A stretch of DNA of 64,000 nucleotides, taken from Chitinophaga varians. Its GTDB lineage: Bacteria > Bacteroidota > Bacteroidia > Chitinophagales > Chitinophagaceae. Position numbers and translations under genes: made by a program. The notes beneath the pieces were generated by a model that did no database searches, was not told where the DNA came from, and was given only the letters and a program-made list of their open reading frames with translations. Below are positions 16,272-23,995 of the stretch, in pieces. The stretch spans positions 186,001 through 250,000 of the forward strand of contig NZ_JACVFB010000009.1 of NCBI RefSeq assembly GCF_014529945.1, read 5' to 3'. Within the stretch, counting starts at the first letter, position 1, and each line of letters begins with the position of its first letter.

Positions 16272-16538
16272 ACAAACGAGTTTACATTCAAAAAATTCAC
16301 GTTGTTTAATCCACGATAATACAGCTTTCGCGGATGTAATGCCATTAAATTAAAGTTAAGAAAAACCTGTCAAATCAGCGCAGTGGGGAACAAAACTTAA
16401 TCATCCACCTAAAATAAAGGAGATTGAACACGATAACAGGGGGGACAAAAGCGGGTCATCAATCGATAGATATCCCGGCCCATAACAATAACGCCTGCGC
16501 TTATACGCCGGTGTAAATGTGTTGTGAAAAGTGTTTGA

Positions 16539-17561
16539 TCAGGATTTGGCCGGCGCCGCTGTCTGTTTTTTGTTGAGGATGGGCAGGGCCACGAGACTAA
16601 GAAATCCTACGAACACGACGAGCAGTGTTTGTACTACCCAGATGATCCAGCCGAAAGCGTAGCCGATCACGTAGGTGATGCCGTAGAGTTCAAGGGCTTT
16701 TTGTACCAGTGCCTGATATGCGCCGATACCGCCGGGAGTGACGATCATGCCGATGCTGCCGATCATGAGTACGGCGAGGGCCGCGCTGATGCCGAGATGA
16801 GAAGTTTCCTGGAGGCAGTAGAAGCCGATATACACCTGAGAGAGGTAGCAGCCCCATATGAGGATGCTTTGGAGGATGAACGACCATTTGTTCTCCATTT
16901 TGCCGATCGATAAGATACCTTCCATAACGCCTTTGGCCAGTGCTTTTACGGTGATGGCCGCCTTAGAGCGGGCAAAGCGGCGCAGGAGCCAGAGAAGGGC
17001 AAGGACGGCTACTATCAGCACGGCCACCAGCAACAGGAGCTGCATGCCGTTGGCATTTGCTATTTTGGCGGCGATGGGGAGGTAGATATCGTGGTGCACA
17101 TAGGCGCCCAGTACATCTATCTGTGTGAGGATGGTGACGGCGATCAACAGCAGGAGGCAGAGCATATCGACCGCTCTTTCCGCGATCATGGTGCCTACGA
17201 GTTTATCGGCCGGGATTTTTTCGTATTGTGCGAGGATGCCGCAGCGGGTTACTTCCCCGAGCCTGGGAACGGCCAGGTTGGCGAGGTATCCGACCATCAC
17301 GGCAAAGAAGGTGTTGAGGGTGGAAGGTTGGTGCCCCAGTGGTTTCATGAGCAGTTTCCAGCGGGTGGCACGCAGCCAGTGACTGAGGAGGCCCATCACC
17401 ACAGCGGGGATGGCCAGCCAATAGTTGCCTCTGCGGAAAGCAGCATTGATCTGGTCCCATTGTTCCGGAGTAAGGTCTTTGGTGACCAGCCATATCAGGA
17501 GCACCCCGATGCCGAAAAAGCATATAAACTTAATGACGTTCTTAAGCGTTTTGGGCATCAT
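16539..17561 (-). CDS. YbhN/MprF-N-type flippase-like membrane protein
   Basis: This 340-residue integral membrane protein has about eight helices and the signature VPRLGEVTRCGILAQYEKIP with downstream ER.VD (MIAERAVDMLCLLLLI), as in the lysylphosphatidylglycerol synthase transmembrane family (PF03706, YbhN, AglD, the flippase half of MprF). These proteins are thought to handle lipids or lipid-linked molecules in the inner membrane. No aminoacyl-transferase domain is attached. It lies 42 nt behind panD on the same strand, so it probably shares the pan transcript. Confidence 0.87.
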   Translation of the reverse strand: MMPKTLKNVIKFICFFGIGVLLIWLVTKDLTPEQWDQINAAFRRGNYWLAIPAVVMGLLSHWLRATRWKLLMKPLGHQPSTLNTFFAVMVGYLANLAVPRLGEVTRCGILAQYEKIPADKLVGTMIAERAVDMLCLLLLIAVTILTQIDVLGAYVHHDIYLPIAAKIANANGMQLLLLVAVLIVAVLALLWLLRRFARSKAAITVKALAKGVMEGILSIGKMENKWSFILQSILIWGCYLSQVYIGFYCLQETSHLGISAALAVLMIGSIGMIVTPGGIGAYQALVQKALELYGITYVIGYAFGWIIWVVQTLLVVFVGFLSLVALPILNKKQTAAPAKS

Positions 17562-17603
17562 CCAAAGATTTTAGGGTGTTAGCGATATGTTAAAATGAAG
17601 GGA

Positions 17604-17948
17604 TTATAATTTGTTCCCTTCTTTGGGGAAAATGGCAATAGGTGTATATTTCTTTGCTTCTTCAAAGTCCATTGTGGCATAGGAAATAATAATCACAACA
17701 TCACCGGGAGCAACGAGGCGGGCAGCGGGGCCGTTCATGCAGATAACGCCGGAACCTCTTTTACCTTTGATGACGTACGTTTCCAGTCTTTCACCGTTGT
17801 TGACGTTCAGCACCTGTACTTTTTCGTATTCGATCAGGCCGGCAGCGTCCATCAGGTCTTCATCTATTGTAATACTTCCAACATATTGCAGGTTAGCTTC
17901 CGTTACAACCGCACGGTGGATCTTACACTTTAATATTTCTATTTGCAT
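17604..17948 (-). CDS. panD: Aspartate 1-decarboxylase (pyruvoyl enzyme)
   Basis: This 114-residue proenzyme makes beta-alanine from aspartate for pantothenate. Self-cleavage between Gly24 and Ser25 (LQYVGSITID) forms the pyruvoyl group; both residues are present. Other motifs are CKIHRAVVTEA at the start, TYVIKGKRGSGVICMNGPAA and the GDVVIIISYA strand. Length and all key residues are normal. It lies downstream of panC, separated by palindromic element copy 3, and upstream of the YbhN-like gene. Confidence 0.97.
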   Translation of the reverse strand: MQIEILKCKIHRAVVTEANLQYVGSITIDEDLMDAAGLIEYEKVQVLNVNNGERLETYVIKGKRGSGVICMNGPAARLVAPGDVVIIISYATMDFEEAKKYTPIAIFPKEGNKL

Positions 17949-18021
17949 GATTGTTCTGAACTATAATTGCTAAATAAGCAGTTCGCAAAGCTAGGGAAAA
18001 AAAGTATTCCGGCAAAGGGTT

Positions 18022-18175
18022 TCACGCAAAGGCGCAAAGCAGCAAAGACGCAAAGTTTATACAAGCGGGCAGAGAAAGCAAAGGAGCGGAGATCAGATCT
18101 GATCTCCGCTCCTTTGCTTTTTTATAATTCTTAAAAATTTTCTTTGCGTCTTTGCTGCTTTGCGCCTTTGCGTGA
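18022..18175. repeat. Large nested palindrome, copy 3 of 3
   Basis: Outer arms 18022-18055 and 18142-18175 are perfect 34-nt inverted repeats. The centre 18075-18120 is a perfect 46-nt palindrome (23 + 23) ending in a T7 run on the plus strand. Where copy 1 has AGAGCGCAAAG, this copy has AGACGCAAAG, and the opposite arm carries the matching change. The right arm ends on the base before the stop codon of panC (18176-18178), so the element lies inside the panC-panD interval. Confidence 0.95.
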
Positions 18176-19039
18176 CTAGATCGCTCCCTGGAGGATCATG
18201 TTATCGATCAGCCGGACGCCATCGAGCCAGGCGGCTACGGCAGCGATGACGGTATGATCTCCCGGTGGTTCGTCCATGTGGCTGAGGTGGCCGTCTTTCA
18301 GCAGGAGGATGTCAACGTATTCCGGTTCAAAATCCTGCTGTTTCAGGGCATCGAAAGCTTCGCGGGCAGCTTCGAGGAGGAAGAGGCCTTTCCCGAATTC
18401 GTCGCGGAGCCTGAGCAGTGCCTGATAGATGGCGACGGCTTTTTTGCGGGCGGCGGGAGAGAGGCGTTCATTACGGCTGCTCATGGCGAGGCCAGACGGT
18501 TCGCGCAGGGTAGGGCAAACGACCAATTCTACTTTTGAATTGGTGAGTTGTAATAATTTACGTATTATTAAACATTGTTGCAGATCTTTTTGCCCCATAA
18601 AAAGCTTGTGGGGCTGCACAATATCCAGTAATTTGTGTACGATACGACCTACCCCCTGGAAGTGGCCGGGACGGAATTTGCCTTCGAGAATGGTTTCCAG
18701 GTCGCCGAAGTCATAATGTTCACCACCTGCCAGTCCTTCCGGGTACATTTCCTCAACAGATGGCAGAAAGAGTATATCTGTGGACGCATCATTTAATTTC
18801 TTAATATCCTCTTCAATAGTAATGGGATATTTTTCAAAATCTTTGGGATCGTTGAATTGTGTCGGATTGACAAAAATGCTGCAGACGACCACGTCATTTT
18901 CTTTTTTGGCCTCCTGAATAAGTGACAGGTGTCCGTTATGGAGGGCTCCCATAGTAGGCACAAAACCAATGCTTTTGCTGCTTTTTCTTACCAGGTCCAG
19001 GTGCTTCTTCAGGTCATTGCTGCGCTTAAATAGATACAT
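18176..19039 (-). CDS. panC: Pantothenate synthetase
   Basis: This 287-residue cytoplasmic enzyme condenses pantoate and beta-alanine with ATP. It shows the class motifs VPTMGALHNGHLSLI (HxGH), SIFVNPTQF, the F-x-GVxxIVxKL run (FQGVGRIVHKLLDIV), FMGQKDLQQ and the KMSKS-like MSSRNERLSP. Length is normal. It diverges from the GT5-like gene at 19150 and heads a panC-panD-ybhN-like minus-strand group. Confidence 0.97.
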   Translation of the reverse strand: MYLFKRSNDLKKHLDLVRKSSKSIGFVPTMGALHNGHLSLIQEAKKENDVVVCSIFVNPTQFNDPKDFEKYPITIEEDIKKLNDASTDILFLPSVEEMYPEGLAGGEHYDFGDLETILEGKFRPGHFQGVGRIVHKLLDIVQPHKLFMGQKDLQQCLIIRKLLQLTNSKVELVVCPTLREPSGLAMSSRNERLSPAARKKAVAIYQALLRLRDEFGKGLFLLEAAREAFDALKQQDFEPEYVDILLLKDGHLSHMDEPPGDHTVIAAVAAWLDGVRLIDNMILQGAI

Positions 19040-19074
19040 AAAACATTGCTTAAAAGGATGTTAAAACTGACAGA

Positions 19075-19108
19075 TTGGCCAATATTCCGTAAAAAATCCG
19101 TAATTTTG
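19075..19108 (+). promoter_or_regulatory. Promoter of the GT5-like gene
   Basis: TAATTTTG at 19101-19108 is an exact TAnnTTTG -7 element, 41 nt before the ATG. TTGG at 19075-19078 is a possible -33 element at 22-nt spacing, slightly long. Confidence 0.5.
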
Positions 19109-19149
19109 CAAGCCAAATTAAAAATTACTGCATTAATAATCAGCGTTAA

Positions 19150-19968
19150 ATGTCCACAAAGAAAAGAATTCTTTTTATTGCCCAAGAGATGTCGCCATAC
19201 CTGGAACTGAGTGATTATGCGGCGATGGTCAATAAAATGGCAATTAAGTCCAATGAGGCTGGCCTGGAGGTGAGAGTGATCATGCCAAGATTTGGAATTA
19301 TTAATGAGAGAAGACACCGCTTGCACGAGGTGGTCAGATTGTCCGGAATCAACATTGTGATAGACGGGGATGATTACCCGCTTATCATCAAGGTGGCCTC
19401 CCTGCCGAATGCCCGTTTGCAGGTGTATTTCCTGGATAACGAGGATTATTTCAAGCGGAAGACCGTATTTGCAGATGAAAATGAAGAGTTTTTTGATGAC
19501 AATGCGGCGAGGTCTGTATTCTTCTGTAAAGGCGCCCTGGAAACCGTTAAGAAATTCGGATGGCCGCCGGACATTATTCATTGCAGCGGATGGATGACTT
19601 CCCTGATCCCGATGTACCTGAAAACAGCGTACAAGAAGGAACCGGTTTTCGCCCATTCCAAAATTGTTTATTCTTTGTCCCCCAATAGCTTCAAGGAAAA
19701 GCTGGGAGCTTCCTTTATCAAGAAGGCAACCATCAGCAACCAGATCAAGGAAAAAGATCTGGAGCTCTTTAAAGAGGGCACCAACACAGCGTTAAACAGA
19801 GGGGCCGGTAAGTATGCTGACGCAGTAGTACTGGCCGGAGAGAAGGTGGAGAAAAAAGTTGTGGATGAACTGAAGGCGGAAAAAGGCAAAATCATCTTAC
19901 CTTACAAAAAAGACAATGATGATCTTGCTGATTACCTGGCACTTTACAATCAACTGCTTGGTAAATAA
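19150..19968 (+). CDS. Half-length glycogen/starch synthase (GT5)-like protein
   Basis: This 272-residue protein corresponds only to the N-terminal Rossmann-like domain of GT5 glycogen synthases: it starts KKRILFIAQEMSPYLELSDYA, where true enzymes have E.aP..KTGGLaDV, and continues with VRVIMPRFG, VYFLDNEDYF and PDIIHCSGWMTSLIP. The KTGGL motif that holds ADP-glucose is replaced by LELSDYA, and the entire C-terminal catalytic domain is missing. It is therefore unlikely to make glycogen by itself. The gene is complete, not frameshifted. It diverges from panC and precedes the DUF4270 gene. Confidence 0.85.
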   Translation: MSTKKRILFIAQEMSPYLELSDYAAMVNKMAIKSNEAGLEVRVIMPRFGIINERRHRLHEVVRLSGINIVIDGDDYPLIIKVASLPNARLQVYFLDNEDYFKRKTVFADENEEFFDDNAARSVFFCKGALETVKKFGWPPDIIHCSGWMTSLIPMYLKTAYKKEPVFAHSKIVYSLSPNSFKEKLGASFIKKATISNQIKEKDLELFKEGTNTALNRGAGKYADAVVLAGEKVEKKVVDELKAEKGKIILPYKKDNDDLADYLALYNQLLGK

Positions 19969-19970
19969 CC

Positions 19971-19978
19971 TATATTTG
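19971..19978 (+). promoter_or_regulatory. Possible -7 element for the DUF4270 gene
   Basis: TATATTTG fits TAnnTTTG two bases after the upstream stop codon and 42 nt before the GTG start. The -33 side is only TTTA at a long spacing. Confidence 0.35.
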
Positions 19979-20020
19979 GTGAATTTTCGCCAACTTCATT
20001 TAAACTTACAATCTTAACGC

Positions 20021-21379
20021 GTGAAGATTAATTTCAGGAACCTTAGCTTTGTAGCCGCTTCTTTTGCGCTGTTGTACGGTGTTTCCGGATGCAACGAGTC
20101 TACTATCCTCGGAAAGGGGCTTATTCCTCCGGGCGACTTTGTGAATGGCCAGGACACTACCATCAATGGCATCGTTGCAAATAACATATACAAGTACGAC
20201 TCGCTGTTTTTTAACGGTTATAACTTTTATGAGAAAGCGCTGGGCTCCATTACCACTGACCCTGTTTTTGGCAAAACCCATGCTTTTGTATTCATGCAGG
20301 TAGGCCTGCCTTCCAGTGCCTTTACCTTCACCGGTTCCGGACAAACCCTCGATTCTGTCGTATTGTCGCTCGCCTATCTGGGCTACAAAGGAGATTCTAC
20401 CACTGCACAGACCTATCGCGTTTACAGGATGTCTGAACAGGGATTCAGAAGAGATTCCAACTACGCTTACAACAAACCGTTACAATACAACCCGGGTGAA
20501 TTGCTGGGTACTGCCACCGTCTCTCCGTTATCAATACGTGACTCTGTCAGCGTTTACGGCACCAAAGAATCAGCGCAGCTGCGTATTAAGCTGTCCAGCG
20601 CTTTTGGTAACGACCTGCTGCAACAGAAATCAGATGGTGCTTTCACTAACGACTCCACTTTCCGGGCTTATCTGAAAGGTTTTGCTTTGGTCCCTGATAC
20701 CACTTCCGGTGCCAACCGCAACATGTTGTTTTTCGATATGAGCGGTGCTAATACCAAGCTGACCGTTTTCTATAAGAATGCTGTTGATGATTCGCTGCGT
20801 GCTACCTTTGGCTTCGGCGCCAATAGCGGCCACGCTAATTTTGTTGCACGTAACTATAATGGTTCAGAGGCCAGCAGATTTATCAATACCGGCAACACCA
20901 ACGGGGACAGTATTCTGTTCCTGCAAAGCACACCGGGACTGTATACCAACCTGCTGATCCCCGGACTGGAAAATTTCCCCAACGCTGTGATCAATAAGGC
21001 AGAACTGGTGATTACCCAGATCACTGTCGGATCCGGTGACATGAACAATATCTTCTCGGAACCAGCCAGGCTTATGCTTACGCAATACACCGGCGTTGGC
21101 GATACCCTCAAAAAAGTGATAGATGCCACTGTTCGTGGTGATGATTATTTTGGTGGTAAAAAAGTAGTCATCACTAATTTCGGCGGCGTACAGGTTTCCC
21201 AGTACTCCTTCAATATTGGAACCTTCCTGCAGATGTTAATTAAAAAGCAAGAAACCAACACTGGTTTCCGACTGCAGGCGCTCCGCACCAGTTATGCGGA
21301 TATTGACCGCGTAAAAGCTGGTGGCAGCAATCTGTCTCAGTATAACATTAAATTGCGAATCATTTATACAAAACCTTAA
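20021..21379 (+). CDS. DUF4270 lipoprotein
   Basis: This 452-residue protein has a lipoprotein signal peptide with lipobox GVSGC (Cys near residue 24). A GTG start at 20021 gives the signal peptide a correct basic end. The rest is beta-rich with repeated TLDSVVLSLAY / AVINKAELVIT strands typical of DUF4270, a Bacteroidota family of unknown function, probably outer-membrane attached. It lies between the GT5-like gene and metK. Confidence 0.87.
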   Translation: MKINFRNLSFVAASFALLYGVSGCNESTILGKGLIPPGDFVNGQDTTINGIVANNIYKYDSLFFNGYNFYEKALGSITTDPVFGKTHAFVFMQVGLPSSAFTFTGSGQTLDSVVLSLAYLGYKGDSTTAQTYRVYRMSEQGFRRDSNYAYNKPLQYNPGELLGTATVSPLSIRDSVSVYGTKESAQLRIKLSSAFGNDLLQQKSDGAFTNDSTFRAYLKGFALVPDTTSGANRNMLFFDMSGANTKLTVFYKNAVDDSLRATFGFGANSGHANFVARNYNGSEASRFINTGNTNGDSILFLQSTPGLYTNLLIPGLENFPNAVINKAELVITQITVGSGDMNNIFSEPARLMLTQYTGVGDTLKKVIDATVRGDDYFGGKKVVITNFGGVQVSQYSFNIGTFLQMLIKKQETNTGFRLQALRTSYADIDRVKAGGSNLSQYNIKLRIIYTKP

Positions 21380-21399
21380 AATCGCTAATCCATACTTTT

Positions 21400-22656
21400 A
21401 TGCCTTATTTATTTACGTCTGAATCAGTTTCAGAAGGACATCCTGACAAAGTCGCAGATCAGATTTCTGATGCACTGATCGATCATTTTCTGGCATATGA
21501 TGCGTCTTCCAAAGTAGCTTGTGAAACATTGGTTACTACCGGTCAGGTGGTACTCGCGGGAGAGGTAAAGTCAGAAGCTTACCTGGATGTACAAGACATC
21601 GCCCGTGAAGTAATCCGTAAAATCGGATATACCAAGAGTGAATATATGTTTGAAGCCAATTCTTGTGGTATCTTCTCCGCTATCCATGAGCAGTCTCCCG
21701 ATATCAACCAGGGCGTGGACCGTTCTTCTCCGGAAGAACAGGGTGCAGGCGACCAGGGTATGATGTTCGGTTACGCTACCCGTGAAACCGAGAACTACAT
21801 GCCGCTGGCACTGGACCTGGCACACAAACTCCTCCTGGAGCTGGCTGCCCTGCGTCGTGAAAACAAAGACATCACTTACCTGCGTCCGGACGCGAAATCT
21901 CAGGTTACCATCGAATATTCCGATGACAACAAACCTGTTCGTATTGATACCATCGTTATCTCTACACAGCACGATGATTTCGCTGAGGATATTGAAATGC
22001 TGGCGAAGATCAAAGCGGATATGATCAATATCCTGATCCCCCGCGTGAAAGCAAAACTGAAACCAGAACTGCAAAAACTGTTCGAAGGCTACGATATTCA
22101 ACATCACATCAACCCTACCGGTAAGTTTGTGATCGGTGGCCCTCACGGTGATACCGGACTGACCGGCCGTAAAATCATCGTAGACACTTACGGTGGTAAA
22201 GGAGCTCACGGTGGTGGTGCTTTCTCCGGTAAAGATCCTTCCAAAGTAGACCGTTCTGCTGCTTACGCTACCCGTCATATCGCCAAAAACCTGGTGGCTG
22301 CCGGTGTATGTGACGAAGTACTGGTACAGGTATCTTACGCTATCGGCGTAGCTAAACCCTGCGGCGTATATGTAAATACTTACGGTACTGCTAAAGTGGG
22401 CCTGAACGACGGCGCGATCGCTAAGAAAGTAGAAGAAATTTTCGACCTGCGTCCTTATGCTATCGAACAACGCCTGAAACTGCGTAACCCGATCTACAGC
22501 GAAACTGCTGCTTATGGTCACATGGGCCGCGATCCGCAGGTGATCACCAAAGTGTTCAACAAAGGCAAGAAAAATGAGAAATCTGTAGAAGTAGAACTGT
22601 TCACCTGGGAGAAACTCGACTACGTGGATAAAGTAAAAGCTGCTTTCGCACTTTAA
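21400..22656 (+). CDS. metK: S-adenosylmethionine synthase
   Basis: This 418-residue enzyme makes S-adenosylmethionine from methionine and ATP. Motifs: FTSESVSEGHPDKVADQISDA at the N-terminus, GAGDQGMMFGYAT, the P-loop-like GGAFSGKDPSKVDRSAAYA and GPHGDTGLTGRKIIVDTYGG. It is about 30 residues longer than E. coli MetK because of an insert in the central domain, which is common in Bacteroidota. It is only 20 nt after the DUF4270 gene, so the two may share a transcript. A perfect terminator follows. Confidence 0.98.
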   Translation: MPYLFTSESVSEGHPDKVADQISDALIDHFLAYDASSKVACETLVTTGQVVLAGEVKSEAYLDVQDIAREVIRKIGYTKSEYMFEANSCGIFSAIHEQSPDINQGVDRSSPEEQGAGDQGMMFGYATRETENYMPLALDLAHKLLLELAALRRENKDITYLRPDAKSQVTIEYSDDNKPVRIDTIVISTQHDDFAEDIEMLAKIKADMINILIPRVKAKLKPELQKLFEGYDIQHHINPTGKFVIGGPHGDTGLTGRKIIVDTYGGKGAHGGGAFSGKDPSKVDRSAAYATRHIAKNLVAAGVCDEVLVQVSYAIGVAKPCGVYVNTYGTAKVGLNDGAIAKKVEEIFDLRPYAIEQRLKLRNPIYSETAAYGHMGRDPQVITKVFNKGKKNEKSVEVELFTWEKLDYVDKVKAAFAL

Positions 22657-22675
22657 TATTATTTCGCTATTGACC

Positions 22676-22720
22676 AAAGGGGCTGTCGGCATCACCAGAT
22701 GCAGACAGCCCCTTTCCTTT
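22676..22720 (+). terminator. metK terminator
   Basis: A 12-bp perfect stem AAAGGGGCTGTC (22676-22687) / GACAGCCCCTTT (22704-22715) with an inner GCATC/GATGC stem is followed by CCTTT. Confidence 0.85.
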
Positions 22721-22748
22721 GGATGCCATCTTCATTTTGTTATCTTTA
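22718..22748 (+). promoter_or_regulatory. Promoter of the deacetylase gene (TTTG-N19-TAtcTTTa)
   Basis: TTTG at 22718-22721 and TATCTTTA at 22741-22748 have 19-nt spacing, one mismatch from the consensus. The start site would fall near 22755, before the ATG at 22771, which supports that start over an ATG at 22699 inside the terminator. Confidence 0.55.
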
Positions 22749-22770
22749 CAGTACAATAATATTATCCGGT

Positions 22771-23787
22771 ATGAGTTTGGCCAAGAAGGCATTTTACCAT
22801 GCGGCTGGTTTAATCCCGTTAAAGACATTGCAGCACCCGTTACCTATGCGCCTGTTGCTGCCTTATCATCATCTCGTTAACAATGCAGCGGTTCCCCATA
22901 TCAAACATCTGTACCCCTATAAGAACGAGCGGCTGTTTGAAGAGGATGTTGATTACCTGTTGCGCCACTTTAAACCCGTTACCTTACAGGAAGTGATACA
23001 GGCATCGCGGGGGCAGCTCACCCTGCCGGACAACGCTTTTCTGCTCACTTTCGATGACGGACTGCGGGAGGTGGCGGAAGTCATTGTACCGCTATTGCGC
23101 CGCAAAGGCGTGCCTGCGGTGTTTTTCCTGAACAATGCTTTTCTGGACAACCGTACGCTCTTCTATAAGTTTAAAATCAGTCTGCTGATAGAAGCCTTGC
23201 AGACGAAGTCCTACAGTGCAGCGGTACTGCAGGAAGCAGCGGCCCTGCTGCCTTATGATGAGCGCGGACTGGCCGCAGCATTGAAAACCATTCGGTACAG
23301 CAATAAAGACCTGGCGGATGAGGTGGCGGCACTATTGCAGGTTTCTTTTGACGACTACCTACAGCAGCAACGGCCCTTTATGACCACAGCAGAGGTGAAC
23401 GCATTACTGGCTGATGGATTTGCCATTGGCGGGCATAGTGTTGATCATCCCTATTATTCAGCACTGACGCTGGAACAGCAGTTGACACAGACCCGCGAAT
23501 CCGTGGAGTACCTTGTCAGGGAATTTGGCATCGACTATCGTGTGTTCGCTTTCCCCCACAGCGATGCAGGCGTAAGCCGTGCCTTCTTTGACCGCTTGTT
23601 TCACGAAGAAAATCCGATGGATTTAGTGTTTGGGACAGGTAACCAGCGACAGGATATTTCTCCCCGTATTCTGCACCGTTTTAATTGTGAAAGGCCTTCC
23701 TTACCGATAGCACAAGCGGTAAAAGGTATCCTGCTTTATGGCCGGCTGAAAAAGATATGTAGACAAAACAATATTCAACGAAATTAA
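22771..23787 (+). CDS. NodB-type polysaccharide deacetylase
   Basis: This 338-residue protein of the carbohydrate esterase 4 superfamily has motif 1 FLLTFDDGLREV, motif 2 GGHSVDHPYYSAL (HxxxH metal site) and FAFPHSDAG as motif 3. Enzymes of this family remove N-acetyl or O-acetyl groups from chitin-like polymers, peptidoglycan or exopolysaccharide. No signal peptide is evident; the N-terminus MSLAKKAFYHAAGLIPLK is a short amphipathic segment, so it may be cytoplasmic or membrane-associated. It lies just upstream of the EPS locus and may belong to it functionally. Confidence 0.9.
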   Translation: MSLAKKAFYHAAGLIPLKTLQHPLPMRLLLPYHHLVNNAAVPHIKHLYPYKNERLFEEDVDYLLRHFKPVTLQEVIQASRGQLTLPDNAFLLTFDDGLREVAEVIVPLLRRKGVPAVFFLNNAFLDNRTLFYKFKISLLIEALQTKSYSAAVLQEAAALLPYDERGLAAALKTIRYSNKDLADEVAALLQVSFDDYLQQQRPFMTTAEVNALLADGFAIGGHSVDHPYYSALTLEQQLTQTRESVEYLVREFGIDYRVFAFPHSDAGVSRAFFDRLFHEENPMDLVFGTGNQRQDISPRILHRFNCERPSLPIAQAVKGILLYGRLKKICRQNNIQRN

Positions 23788-23915
23788 TATTAAAATATTA
23801 TATTCTATTTTAATCGCATAACAATATCTATTGTAATGTTTTATATATAAAATTTTTCATTGGATTATTCAAACATTTATATTTGTTTTTTTCTTAAAAA
23901 AACATAATTCTACCC

Positions 23916-23923
23916 TATTTTTG
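23916..23923 (+). promoter_or_regulatory. -7 element for the esterase/beta-helix gene
   Basis: TATTTTTG is an exact TAnnTTTG element 73 nt before the GTG start at 23996. A T-rich TTTC near 23890 is a weak -33 candidate. The 208-nt intergenic region is very AT-rich. Confidence 0.45.
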
Positions 23924-23995
23924 TTTGCATCAGTTTTGCAGTTAACTAGTCCTTATGAGGTATTTGTAGGCACCTTATTTAATTTTTAGCCAATC

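Noticed and set aside
21571..22695. 374-codon minus-strand frame
   Set aside because: Antisense to metK and runs into its terminator. It has no recognisable domain.
22699..22770. Earlier ATG for the polysaccharide deacetylase
   Set aside because: It lies inside the metK terminator hairpin and upstream of the predicted transcription start near 22755.
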